Shown here: positions 36,333-48,596 of the stretch, in pieces
Numbering within the stretch: position 1 is the stretch's first letter
Layout: each line of letters opens with the position of its first letter
Assembly (NCBI GenBank): GCA_916048095.2
Contig: OU696583.1
Span: 6,611,822 to 6,675,821, forward strand
Direction of reading: 5' to 3'
Length of the DNA stretch: 64,000 nt
Source of the DNA: Sacculina carcini
Taxonomy: Eukaryota; Arthropoda; Thecostraca; Sacculinidae
The notes under the pieces: generated by a model
What the model saw: the letters and a program-made list of their open reading frames with translations, nothing else
Database searches by the model: none
Told to the model about the DNA's origin: nothing
Made by a program: the position numbers and the translations under genes

Positions 36333-38386
36333 TGTATATACGTTCACCAATAAAAAACTCAAAATGTGAATATTTTAAATTTAAATTTGACAAAATATTA
36401 TCCCTCAATCCGCCTCATATTTGAACCTGCCCGTCGTGCGGAATAATTCAGAACACAAACACATAACAAACAATGGAAATTCTAGCATATAAACCGGCCC
36501 GTCGTGCGGAACAATTCATACCATTAAATTTGTATTCAATTAATAAGAGAAAATAAATATGCATTAATAAAGAATGGAGTAAGCCCATAAAAAGTCTAAA
36601 TTTCTATATTTTAATATTATTTTGACAAAATAGTTTGCCTAAACCGCCTCATATTTAAACCTGCCCGTCGTGCTGCATAATTCAAAACTCAGACACAAAA
36701 CAATGAAAAATGACTAATTTTTTATCATACTGTTTTCAAAATATATTTATAACTCAACATCACCATCTAGCATTAAAACCCGCCCGTTGAGCAGAACAAT
36801 AAATAAAGTATAATGAATATTGAATTAATAAAAAACGATTAGAAATAAAAAAATAAAAAGTAAACCCATAAAAAGTCTTAACCAATAGAAAAGTCTAAAT
36901 ATGAATGTTTTTATTTTAGATGTGGCAAAATATTTTCCCTCAAACAGCCTCGTATTTAAACCCGCCCGTCGTGCGGGACTATAAATAAAATATAATGAAT
37001 CAAAAAGCACAAAGCTTATCCAATAGAAAAATATATATTTGTAAATTCTTGTTTTAATTATTGACGAAGTTTTCTCCCTCAACACTGCTCAAATTCACAC
37101 CCGTCCTTCGTGTGTAGTAATTCAGAAGTGTAACACTATCAAAACAATGAAACCTTCTGTCATCTCTATAATTCCAGATTTATGCTTCCGCTAAAACAGC
37201 ATATTCATATCGTTGGCATTACATGATATTGCAACCCATATCCTTATGCAACTTAAGCGTATGCAGCTTGAAATTAAACCAATTAAATTACACAGTAAAA
37301 TTCAGTAGTTTACTTTGTTCCCAGTAGCATTTTACCCGCCCGTCGTGCGGAACAATTCATGTGTAAATACTGAGGACAATATAGCCTTTCTATTCAGTAT
37401 AATGTATCATTAATTAAACTCTACGCAATAAAACCACACCATCCATGCTTGGAGCTAATATGATGCATTCTTAATTGTGATTGGGCTTCAGTGGAATTTA
37501 ATCAGTGTGTACTCCTGTGTAGTCGCAAGTGCGCATAATAGCTGTCAAATTGACAACATGACATTTTGACTTTACACCGCCGAAACTTCCTTCAGATACA
37601 CTTTGGAAAATTAAAAATTATACCGTATTGTAGAAAACAGAATTTCTAGCACGATGGTATAATTTATTGTAATATGTGACGAATAGTTTCTGAGAAATAG
37701 GTAGAAAAATTAATTAATTTTAATCACCCGGTGTTCAAGTGTAATTTGGTATGTATTTGAGAATTTTGCCAATTTTACACGTTTTTTGTATCATTTGTGG
37801 GTATAAATTATAGTTTTTCTTGTAGAACACAAAATTATCTACACAATAATATAGTTTTTATAGCTGTACCATTGCTGGTTTATGAGGAATAGATAGCGGA
37901 ATATTGACCAAAATATTCACGTTTTTTGTGCTAATTTTGCCTTTCTGCCTTTTTGTCATTTACACTTCACACCGCCGTAACTTATTTTAATACACTTTGG
38001 AAAATTAAAATTTATACTGATTGGTTTTCAGTGAAATTTAATCGGTGTATATTCCTGTGTGATCGCAAGTGCGCATAATAGCTGTCAAATCGGAAATATG
38101 TGCTTTTGAATTTACACCGCCGTAACTTCCTTCAGATACACTTTGGAAAATTACAAATAATACCGTATTGTAGAAAACAAGATTTTTAGCACGATGGTAT
38201 AATTATTTTTATGTTTAACAAATATTTACTGAGAAATAGTAGAAAAATTAATTAATTTTAGTCGCCCGGTGTTCAAGTGTAATTTTGGATGTATTTGAGA
38301 ATTTTGCCAATTTTACACGTTTTTTGTATCATTTGTGGGTATAAATTATAGCTTATCTTGTAGAACACAAAATTATCTACACAGTT

Positions 38387-38820
38387 TGTAGACAACAAAA
38401 AGACTAAAATATATTAGAGACAGACGCGCGCGGGCATCACTGCCCCACGCGCGCCTACAAGACGGTCACGCCACAACCACAGCTCAAACAGGACTGTCCG
38501 CTCACACCGTGTCACACGGGAGCACACCCGGACACACACACACACACACAGTCCTCACCCGCCGCAACAACCAATCAGCGGCGAGCCGGTCATTCACTCG
38601 CCGCTGCGGGGCATGGACAATTCACAAACACATACACACACACACACCGAAACAACTGCACACACACACACCGAAACAACTAGACACACTCGCTCACACA
38701 CTCTCGCACGCAATATACAATTCAACTATACACGATCACACATAGACACACTAACACGTTCACGCACTCACAATCTTTCACACACACACTCTCTCTCTCA
38801 CTACACACGATTACACCACA
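38387..38820 (-). repeat. LTR of TRIM-like copy 2 (3' LTR)
   Basis: CA-rich, with the GC hairpin GCGCGCG...CGCGCGC around 38427-38457. Confidence 0.9.
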
Positions 38821-38961
38821 CCTCCACCTGTTTTTAAAGAAACATAAATCAACAAAAAACCGCGAACCAAGCAAACCAGGAAAAATGAACCAATAAACAA
38901 AATCTAATTCGACGACGGCCTCCACCAGACGCACACACCTTGGCTGCGGCGAAGCGCAACA

Positions 38962-39582
38962 CGGCAGGCCCCAGCATCCACCACGCTCCCGCCTCCGCCC
39001 GTGCTCTTCAGTGCTCCGCCGCAGCCTGCCGTCCTCTTCATCACCGGCTGCCGCGACAGGGCACAACACTTCGACCCCAGCACCCACTATGCTCCCGTCG
39101 ACTCCAGTGCTCTTCAGCACCCTGCCGCAAACAGCCGGGACGTCGCCGTTCACACAGGCCACGCCGTCGCCGTCGTTCGTCATGTTTTCCTCCGGCTTCA
39201 GCAGCCCCTCTCTGTCACCTGCCGTCCAGCACCAGCATCCTCCACAAGCGATCGTCGCCACCACTGGCAATCCTGTAGTTGCCCGGCGACGATCGCTTGT
39301 GGAGGATGCTGGTGCTGGACGGCAGGTGACAGAGAGGGGCTGCTGAAGCCGGAGGAAAACATGACGAACGACGGCGACGGCGTGGCCTGTGTGAACGGCG
39401 ACGTCCCGGCTGTTTGCGGCAGGGTGCTGAAGAGCACTGGAGTCGACGGGAGCATAGTGGGTGCTGGGGTCGAAGTGTTGTGCCCTGTCGCGGCAGCCGG
39501 TGATGAAGAGGACGGCAGGCTGCGGCGGAGCACTGAAGAGCACGGGCGGAGGCGGGAGCGTGGTGGATGCTGGGGCCTGCCG
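38962..39582. repeat. Large palindrome, 298-bp arms
   Basis: Left arm 38962-39259 and right arm 39285-39582 are inverted copies separated by a 25-base loop. The arms start CGGCAGGCCCCAGCATCC and meet at GATCGTCGCC / GGCGACGATC. Copy 1 of the element has only one arm. Confidence 0.9.
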
Positions 39583-39618
39583 AAATAGCTTGTAGAAAAC
39601 AAAAAGGCCGAAATAGCT

Positions 39619-40052
39619 TGTAGACAACAAAAAGACTAAAATATATTAGAGACAGACGCGCGCGGGCATCACTGCCCCACGCGCGCCTACAAGACGGTCA
39701 CGCCACAACCACAGCTCAAACAGGACTGTCCGCTCACACCGTGTCACACGGGAGCACACCCGGACACACACACACACACACAGTCCTCACCCGCCGCAAC
39801 AACCAATCAGCGGCGAGCCGGTCATTCACTCGCCGCTGCGGGGCATGGACAATTCACAAACGCATACACACACACACACCGAAACAACTGCACACACACA
39901 CACCGAAACAACTAGACACACTCGCTCACACACTCTCGCACGCAATATACAATTCAACTATACACGATCACACATAGACACACTAACACGTTCACGCACT
40001 CACAATCTTTCACACACACACTCTCTCTCTCACTACACACGATTACACCACA
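39619..40052 (-). repeat. LTR of TRIM-like copy 2 (5' LTR)
   Basis: On the element strand the end ...TGTCTACA is followed by AGCTATTTCGGCC, and this leader is itself repeated once about 38 bases further in. Confidence 0.9.
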
Positions 40053-41337
40053 CAGTTGTATATTCCTGTGTAATCGCAATTGCGCATAATAGCTGTCAAA
40101 TTGGTAATATTTGCTTTTGAATTTACACCGCCGTAACTTCCTTCAGATACACTTTGGAAAATTACAAATTATACCGTATTGTAGAAAACAAGATTTCTAG
40201 TACGATGGTATAATTTATTTTTATGTTTAACAAACAGTTACTGAGAAATAGTTGAAAAATTAATTAATTTTAGTCGCCCGGTGTTCAAGTGTAATTTTGG
40301 ATGTATTTGAGAATTTTGCCAATTTTACACGTTTTTTGTATCATTTGTGGGTATAAATTATAGCTTATCTTGTAGAACACAAAATTCTCTACACAGTAGT
40401 ATATTCCTGTGTAATCGCAAGTGCGTAAATTGTGATTGGACTTCAGTGAAATTCAATCAGTGTATATTCATGTGTAATCGCAAGTGCGCATAATAGCTGT
40501 CAAATTGACAACATGACACTTTGACTTTACACCGCCGTAACTTCCTTCAGATACACTTTAGAAGATTAAAAATTATACCGCACTGTAGAAAACAAAATTT
40601 CACGTTTTACACGTTTACACGTTTTACACGTCTTTTGTATCATTTGTGGGCATAAATTATAGCTTTTCTTGTAAAACAAAAAATTATTTACACAATAGTA
40701 TAATTTTTATAGCTATACCATTGCTGGTTTATGAGGAATAGATAGCAGAATATTGACCAAAATATTAACGTTTTTGTGTGCTAATTTTGCCTTTTTGACT
40801 TTGTCATTTACACTTCACACCGCCGTACCTTTTTTTTAATACACTTTGGAAAATTAAAAATTATACCGTGTTGTAGCAAACAAAATTCCCAGCATGATGG
40901 TATTATTTATTTAGATGTGTGATTATTAGTTTTTGAGAAATAGAGAAAAAAGTATAGAAAATCGGACGCGTGGAGTTTGAATAAAATTTTGAATGTAGAT
41001 TGAATTTGTTTCCATTTTACATGTTTTATATTCATTTTTGGGTATGAATTATAGTTTGTTGAGTAGAACAGACAATGTTCTACACAGTGGTATAATTTCT
41101 ATAGTTTTACCATTGCTGGTTTAGGAGGAGTAGTCTTCAGAAAATTGACCAAAATTTTCGCATTTTCAGGGTTCATTTTGTCTTTTCACCGCTATAACTT
41201 TTTTGGTTTCATTTTTGAAATTTAAAATATAATCTAAAGTGTAGACAACAAAATTTTCAACGTGATGGTATATATTGTTAGCGGGTACGCCTAGTGGTGG
41301 TCGAGTATTAGCTGATAGAAAATGGACCAAGGAGGGT

Positions 41338-41380
<43 letters not shown>

Positions 41381-41415
41381 ACAGACACACAGAGGATCTC
41401 TTTTATATATATAGA

Positions 41416-41566
41416 CTAGCATTTAAACCCGCCCGTCGTGCGGGTGAATTAATAAAAAAGGGAATACAAATAAAACAGCTAAAACTGAAATCCATAAAAA
41501 AGTCCAATTTAATTATTGAGCTTTAGAAATTTGCTATAAATTGCCATATTGTATTACGGTCTAATT
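41416..41566 (-). mobile_element. Helitron 3'-end fragment
   Basis: Begins CTAGCATTTAAACCCGCCCG directly after the 5' end of the preceding unit, then loses similarity within about 100 bases. Confidence 0.65.
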
Positions 41567-42345
41567 AACTGAGCTGGGTGTGTTTATGTGTGCGAGTATG
41601 CTTGTGTGAATACGTGCTGGTGTGTATGTGTATGCAAATGTGTGTGTATGTGTCGGAGAGTTTCTACATGACTGGTTTATCAGACGGCAAGTGTGAGCCA
41701 CAAAGACCACAAATACTTGGACAAATTGAGTTTTGTTCTCAGAATCGCAGCGCACCTCAAATGGCCAGTGTACGCGATATAGCTGACTTTATCATGGTCA
41801 TGTGGGTTTTCCAGTTGAACAGCGTATATGCATGCTTTCTACCCGAATATGACCCTGAGTAACAGTCGTAAATCATATTTTACAACGTGATACCAGAATG
41901 AAGTGTGCTGCTGAATGTAGATATATTGTTTTCTATTAGCATGAAATACCGCCTTTTGTGCGGAGCAATTCATGTAGTAAAATTCATACTTTATTCATAA
42001 AAAATATTGCAAATTAAAAAAAAGTAAACTCATAAAAATCTGAACCAAATGAAAAGTCCAAATTTAATCATTTTTGTTCTAATTTTGACAAAATATCTCC
42101 CCTCAACCCGCCTCATATTCAAACCCCGTCTTGCGGAATAATTCAGAAATAAAACACGAAACAAACACAATTAAAAATGGTTAAAACTTTTTATCAGAAT
42201 GTTTCCCAAACATATTTTGAACTTAACATCATTCCCCAACACCATTTGCTCGAATACTATTCTACTTTTACCGCTACCGCAACTTTAACCGCTATCATAT
42301 ATTTCGGTATCATTTAAACCCAATATAACTTGACCCAAAACTACC
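41567..42345 (+). repeat. 780-bp direct duplication, copy 1
   Basis: Starts TTAACTGAGCTGGGTGTG and runs through a TG-rich part, a small open frame (41578-41862, 94 codons) and a ladder-like stretch ending CCCAAAACTACC. Copy 2 is at 43098-43878. The open frame is kept in both copies but most differences change the residue, which does not look like selection for protein. Confidence 0.75.
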
Positions 42346-43097
42346 AAACCCAACCCAACCACCCCAACTTGACCTAACCCAGCCTAATCTGAGGTGATCC
42401 AACTTATTAGTTTGTGATCACAAAATGAACCGATTCAATCATAATTTCTAATCAGAAGTTTGAGATTATCTACGCCAGGGGTCTCAAACACGCGGCCCAC
42501 CAATACTTTTCTCGCAGCTCGCCATTATAGTATAGAAACCAAATTGTAAGACTGAGGGTGGGACAGACAGACACTCAGCCCAAACAGTTCATTTTGTTGT
42601 TTAAATACTATATAACACATGTACATACTCAAATGATATGTTTTAATGAGTATAATGATTAATTCCAGTATTTGTGTCGATATTATATTGTCTTTGTCTT
42701 TATTGTGTCTATATGTGTGTCCGTATGCAGTGCTATGCACAATGCACATGCAGGATGTCTAGCACCACACACGGACACAATGTTCACACGTCTCCCAGAT
42801 ACAGGCTCATCGAGTTCATGTTGACAATACATGAACATGTGCTGCATTGTAGACCTTTACAACTAACAATTATTCTGGATAGTGTGAAATAATTGTTCTG
42901 AAATTTCAAAATTGTCCCAATTCTAAATAGTCGATCATAAAAATGAAAAAGTTGCGCTAAAAACAAAAAGTTGCATTTATAACTTACTTAATACTTATTT
43001 CAGATAAATAAAATATTGATTTTTGGGCTCCTTATGACAAACAGATTCTATGATACAAAAGTTGCCTTTGCAACAAAAGGTCACCCTAACTTTTTAT
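42346..43097. other. Spacer between duplicates
   Basis: Continues the Helitron ladder, including a captured hAT-like end at 42476 (CAGGGGTCTCAAACACGCGG) and a scrap of the (CAGA)n end near 42560. The rest, to 43097, has no feature I can name. Confidence 0.5.
42476..42512 (+). repeat. hAT-like terminal motif captured in Helitron (copy 4)
   Basis: CAGGGGTCTCAAACACGCGG, followed as elsewhere by CCCACCAATACTTTTCTC. Confidence 0.5.
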
Positions 43098-43878
43098 ATT
43101 AACTGAGCTGGGTGTGTTTATGTGTGCGAGTGTGTTTGTGTGAATACGTGCTGGTGTGTATGTGTATGCAAATGTGTGTGTATGTGTCGGTGAGTTTCTA
43201 CATGACTGGTTTATCAGACGGCAAGTGTGAGCCACAAAAACCACAAATACTTGAGCAAATTGAGTTTTGTTCTCAGAATCGCAGCGCACCTCAAATGGCC
43301 AGTGTGCGCGATATAGCTGAATTAATCATGCTCATGTGGGTTTTCCAGTTGAACAGCGTATATGCATGCTTTCTACCCGCATATGACTTTGAGTAACAGT
43401 CGTAAATCATATTTTACAACGTGATACCAGAATGAAGTGTGCTGCTGAATGTAGATATATTGTTTTCTATTAGCATGAAATACCGCCCTTTGTGCGGAGC
43501 GATTCATGTAGTAAAATTCATACTTTATTCATAAAAAATATTGAAAATTAAAAAAAAGTAAACTCATAAAAATCTGAACCAAGTGAAAAGTCCAAATTTA
43601 ATCATTTTTGTTCTAATTTTGACAAAATATTTCCCCTCAACCCGCCTCATATTCAAACCCCGTCGTGCGGAATAATTCAGAAATAAAACACGAAACAAAA
43701 ACAATTGAAAACGGTGAAAACTTTTCATCAGAATGTTTCCCAAACATATTTTGAACTTAACATCATTCCCCACCACCATTTGCTCGAGCACTATTCTACT
43801 TTTACCGCTACCGCAACTTTAACCGCTATCATATATTTCGGTATCATTTAAACCCAATATAACTTGACCCAAAACTAC
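43098..43878 (+). repeat. 780-bp direct duplication, copy 2
   Basis: Diverged partner of 41567-42345, starting TTAACTGAGCTGGGTGTG, with the homologous small open frame at 43112-43396. Confidence 0.75.
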
Positions 43879-46332
43879 CTTTAACTAAACTAAAACTACC
43901 CTAAACTAATTTTGCCTTTTTGACTTTGTCATTTACACTTCACACCGCCGTAAAGTTTTTTTAATAAATATATAATATAGATAAGATATAATATAGATAA
44001 TTATAGATATAGATATATATATAAAAGAGATACTCTGTGTGTGTGTGTGTCTGTGTGTCCCACCCTCCTTGGTCCATTTTCTATCAGCTATTACTCGGCC
44101 ACCACTTGTCCTACCCGTTAAAAATTTATACCATCATGTTGGAAATTTTCTTTTCTATACTGTAGGTTAAATTTCAAATTTTAAAAATTGAACCAAAAAA
44201 AGTTATAGCGGTGAAAAAACAAAATGAACCCTGAAAAATGCGAAAATTTTGGTCAATTTTATGTAGACTACTCCTCCTAAACCAGCAATGGTACAACTAT
44301 ACAAATTATACCACTGTGTAGAATTTTTTTTTTCTACCCAACAAATTATAATTTATACCCAACAATTAAATATAAAACATGTAAGATAGAAAAAAATTCA
44401 ATCTACATTCAAAATTTTATTTAAACTCCACGCATCCGATTTTGTATATTTTTTTTCTCTATTTCTCAAAAACTAATTATCACACATCTAAATAAATAAT
44501 ACCATCATGCTGGGAATTTCGTTTGCTACAACACGGTATAATTTTAATTTTCCAAAGTGTATTAAAAAAAGTTACGGCGGTGTAAAGTGTAAATGACAAA
44601 GTCAATAAGGCAAAATTAGCACACAAAAACGTGAATATTTTGGTCAATATTCCGCTATCTATTCCTTATAAACCAGCAATGATAAAACTATAAATATTAT
44701 ACTATTGTGTAGATAATTTTGTGTTCTACAAGATATATAGATTGATACAGATTGATACAAAAACTTTTGATTGAACTATTGATTAGAGATTGATACAAAA
44801 AACGTGTAAAATTGGCAAAATTCTCAAATATATCCAAAATTACACTTGAACACCGGGTGACTAAAATTAATTCATTTTTCTACTATTTCTCAATAACTAT
44901 TTGTTACATATAAAAATAAATCATACCATCGTGCTAGAAATCTTGTTTTTCTACAATACGGTATAATTTGAAATTTTCCAAAGTGTATCTGAAGGAAGTT
45001 ACGGCGGTGTAAATTCAAAAGGACATATTGCCAATTTGACAGCTATTATGCGCACTTGCGATTACACAGGAATATACTAATATGTAGATAATTTGTGTTC
45101 TACAAGATAAGCTATAATTTATACCCACAAATGATACAAAAAACGTGTAAAATTCTCAAATACATCCAAAATTACACTTGAACACAGGGCGACTAAAATT
45201 AATTCATTTTTCTACTATTTCTCAGTAACTATTTGTTATACATAAAAATAAATTATACCATCGTGCTAGAAATCTTGTTTTCTACAATACGGTATAATTT
45301 GTAATTTTCCAAAGTATATCCGAAGGAAGTTACGGCGGTGTAAATTCAATAGGAAATATTGCCAATTTGACAGCTATTATGCACACTTGCGATTACACAG
45401 GAATATACTACTGTGTAGATAATTTTGTGTTCTACAAGATAAGCTATAATTTATACCCACAAATGATACAAAAAACGTGTAAAATTGGCAAAATTATCAA
45501 ATATATCCAAAATTACACTTGAACACCGGGCGACTAAAATTAATTCATTTTTCTACTATTTATCAGTAACTGTTTGTTACACATAAAAATAAATCATACC
45601 ATCGTGCTAGAAATCTTGTTTTTCTACAATACGGTATAATTTGTAATTTTCCAAAGTGTATCTGAAGGAAGTTACGGCGGTGTAAATTCAAAAGGACATA
45701 TTGCCAATTTGACAGCTATTATGCGCACTTGCGATTACACAGGAATATACACCGATTAAATTTCACTGAAGCCCAATCACAATTAAGAATGCATCATATT
45801 AGCTCCAAGCATGGATGGTATGGTTTTATTGCATACAGTTTAATAAATGATACACTATACTGAATAGAAAGGCTTTATTGTCCTCAATATTTACACATGA
45901 ATGGTTCTGCACGACGGGCGGGTAAAATGCTACTGGGAACAAAGTAAACTACTCAATTTTACTGTGTAATTTAATTGGTTTAATTTCAAGTTGCATACGC
46001 TTAAGTTGCATAAGGATATGGGTTGTAATATCATACAATGCCAACTACATGCATATTCTGTGTTAGCGGAAGCATAAATCTGAAATTATAGAGATGACAG
46101 AAGGTTTCATTGTTTTGATAGTGTTACACTTCTGAATTACTACACACGAAAGACGGGTGTGAATTTGAGCAGTGTTCAGGGAAAAAACATCGACAATAAT
46201 TAAAACAAGAGTATACAAATTTGACTTTTTCTATTGGTCGTTTTTCATCAATTTTATTTGTGTCTGTTTCGTGTTTGAGTTCTGAATTATTCCGCACGAC
46301 GGGCAGCTTTAAATATGAGGCGGGTTGTGGAA

Positions 46333-46659
46333 GGTTAAGGTTAAATGCTTAAGTGGCAGCTGCTACACGGGAAGAAGCCGAAGCTTATGAACACACAGGC
46401 GTGCCCCGTGCAGCTCGCTGCCACCGCAGAACCGACCCTCTCCACGCTATGGCGCCACAAGGACGTAAGACGTATTAGAGAGGGCCACCTCCCCCAGAAT
46501 GCATGGCACAACTCATGACTGATATCTGGTACCATTTACTGCTGGGTTGACAGGGGCTGTGGGATTATAGAATTCGCCCAATGAAATTCTGCTCCGCCGG
46601 GTTTCGAACCACGGACCTCCCGCTTGTGAGGCGGGTGTGCTAACAACTGCACTGCAACA
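46333..46659 (-). mobile_element. tRNA-Val-derived SINE, copy 1
   Basis: On the minus strand the head has an A box (GTTAGCACACC region), anticodon stem CCCGC/GCGGG around loop CTCACAA (anticodon CAC, valine), and B box GGTTCGAAACC. About 200 bp of tRNA-unrelated body follows, ending in a CATTTAACCTTAACC tail. It is flanked by TGGAA duplicates (46328-46332, 46660-46664) and inserted in a Helitron ladder unit. Confidence 0.85.
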
Positions 46660-47544
46660 TGGAAAAACATGTTTTCTAAATTGAAACATAAATTTCACAT
46701 TGAGACTTTTATATTGGCTAAAACTTTTCTATGGGTTTGTTTTTCTTTTTCAATTTGCACAAATTTTTTATGAATTGAATATTAATTATATTTTATGAAC
46801 TGTTCCGCACGACGGGCGGGCTTAAATGTATTTATAAAGAGTGAGCTTAAATGATAGCGAGGTATATGATATTTTGCTAGCAGTAAATATTCTAGCGATA
46901 AAAGTGATCTATGATCTGATCTGATATGCGATCTGATGATATATGTATTAGGAATAATACGTAGCAGAATATAGATTGCATAATATAATATCGGCTGTGT
47001 TATCAAGCGCTGTAATATCGGTGTTATCCAAAAAATAACAACTGTATGAATATGTTGCATTAGCGGAAGCAATAACCGGGAATTATGATATAATATTATA
47101 GAAAAAAATCATTTATATACTAAAAAAATCATTGTTATTTTGTGTTTACATTTCGAAATTATTCCTGACGACGGGCGGGCTTAAATATGAGGCGGGTTGA
47201 CTGAATAATATGTCGTCAATTATAAGAATAAGAATATGCAAATTCAGAACAGGAATTTTATATTGGTATAGATTTTACAATTTAGAGTTTTCTATTAGTC
47301 TGGCTGTTTGCATTTAAATATGAATTACTTTTGTTTTATCAATTGTTCCGCACGACGGGTGGGTTTAAACATTCAATTTTACCGTGTGGAATGAATCCAT
47401 ATACAAAACTCACGGGCTTGACTTTAAGATCCAGACTCACTAATGTTAATGTGACTTAAATGGTGTATAATTATATCGCATTATGCAACAAATGTGAATT
47501 TAGCTCCTTACAGCTTGGTTCCGATATTATATTGGCGGGTTGAG

Positions 47545-47581
47545 AGAAAAGTATTGGCGGGCCGCGTGTTTGGGACCCCTG
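47545..47581 (-). repeat. hAT-like terminal motif captured in Helitron (copy 5)
   Basis: Minus-strand reading CAGGGGTCCCAAACACGCGG. Confidence 0.5.
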
Positions 47582-48525
47582 GGGTAAATAATCTCAGTCT
47601 TCTTATTGCAAATTATAATCGAATCAGTATATTTTGTGATCACAAACTAATAAGTTAAATCACCTCAGACTAGGCTGAGTGCGGTCAAGATTGGATGGTT
47701 GGGTTGGGTTAGGTAGGTTTGACTCAGGTTATATTGGGTTTTAATGATAGCTGAAAATATATCAATTTTACCAATAAATATTATAGCGGTAAAAGTAAAA
47801 TAGTACTTAAGCAAATGATGTTGGGGAATGATGTTAAGTAATAAATATAGTTTGGAAACATTCTGATGAAAAGATTTCATCATCTTTCATTGTTTGTTTC
47901 GTGTTTGTGTTCTGAATTATACCACACGACGGGCAGATTTATATATCAGGCGGGTTGAGGGATAATATTTGTCAAAATAAAAACAAAAATATTCACATTT
48001 TGACTTTTCTATTGGTTAAGATATTTATAGGTCACATTTTTTGCTTTACAATTTGTATTCAATATATTTTATGGATTTAATATGAATTTTATTGCATGAA
48101 TTGTTCCTCACGACGAGCTGGCTTAAAAAAGTGTTTTTTTAGTTAATTTTTTCAAATGGTTCATTTAAAAAAAGGTAATTTTTTAAATAAAAATGATCCG
48201 CGGGCAGCAGCTATAGACAATAGAACGTTCAATTTCCCCTGTAGAATTAATCCCTACACAACACCAATGGATTTGACTTCAATATCCAGAACGGATCGTG
48301 TTCGAGTTCTGAATTATTCAGGCCGACGGGCGGGTGTAAAAATGACTAAGGCGGACTGAGGGGAAATATTTTGTCGAAATAAAAATAATTAAACTTAGAT
48401 TTTTCAATTTGATTAATATTTTTATGAGTGTACCCTATATCATTTTTAATTTTCCATATTTTTTATGAATTGAATATGAATTTGATGTTATGAATTGCTC
48501 CGCACAACGGGCGGGTTTAATGCTA

Positions 48526-48526
<1 letters not shown>

Positions 48527-48593
<67 letters not shown>
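48527..48593. repeat. (TA)n between two Helitron 3' ends
   Basis: Follows CTAG of the plus-strand unit and precedes TTTGAACCCGCCCG of a minus-strand unit, the same tail-to-tail layout as at 24393. Confidence 0.9.

Positions 48594-48596
<3 letters not shown>

Larger units (their letters stand above)
38387..40052 (-). mobile_element. Non-autonomous LTR element (TRIM-like), copy 2, with palindromic interior
   Basis: 434-bp direct repeats (38387-38820, 39619-40052) that differ at about one position, TG...CA bounded, with exact duplication CAGTT (38382-38386, 40053-40057). It is of the same family as 9436-11004. The interior carries a 298-bp inverted duplication. No enzyme is encoded; the long open frames across it are products of GC-rich composition. 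The near-identical LTRs suggest a young insertion. Confidence 0.9.
36333..41415 (-). mobile_element. Helitron interrupted by a TRIM-like element
   Basis: Ladder with hairpins near 36428, 36495, 36661, 36779, 36962, 37101 and 37336, body modules 37400-38386, then the LTR element (38387-40052), then body modules 40053-41330, (CA)n and CTCTTTTATATATATAGA ending at 41415. The target sequence CAGTT of the insertion lies inside the common body motif CTACACAGTAGTATA. Confidence 0.78.
44010..48526 (+). mobile_element. Long Helitron in plus orientation (4.5 kb) with a SINE inside
   Basis: 5' end ATATATATAAAAGAGATACT, a (TG)n run, CCTCCTTGGTCCATTTTC, body modules to about 45860, then hairpins near 45911, 46148, 46293, 46805, 47168, 47350, 47932, 48108, 48325 and 48503, and a final GGGCGGGTTTAATGCTAG at 48526. 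A tRNA-Val-type SINE lies at 46333-46659 and the captured hAT-like end finishes at 47581. Order matches the minus-strand unit 32907-36217. Confidence 0.8.

Noticed and set aside
36076-36424. Ile/Tyr-repeat open frames over (TA)n tracts (also near 32315 and 57500)
   Set aside because: Microsatellite translation artefacts.
38722-39630. 302-codon open frame on the minus strand
   Set aside because: Covers the GC-rich palindrome of the TRIM-like element; open frames exist on both strands because of composition and inversion.
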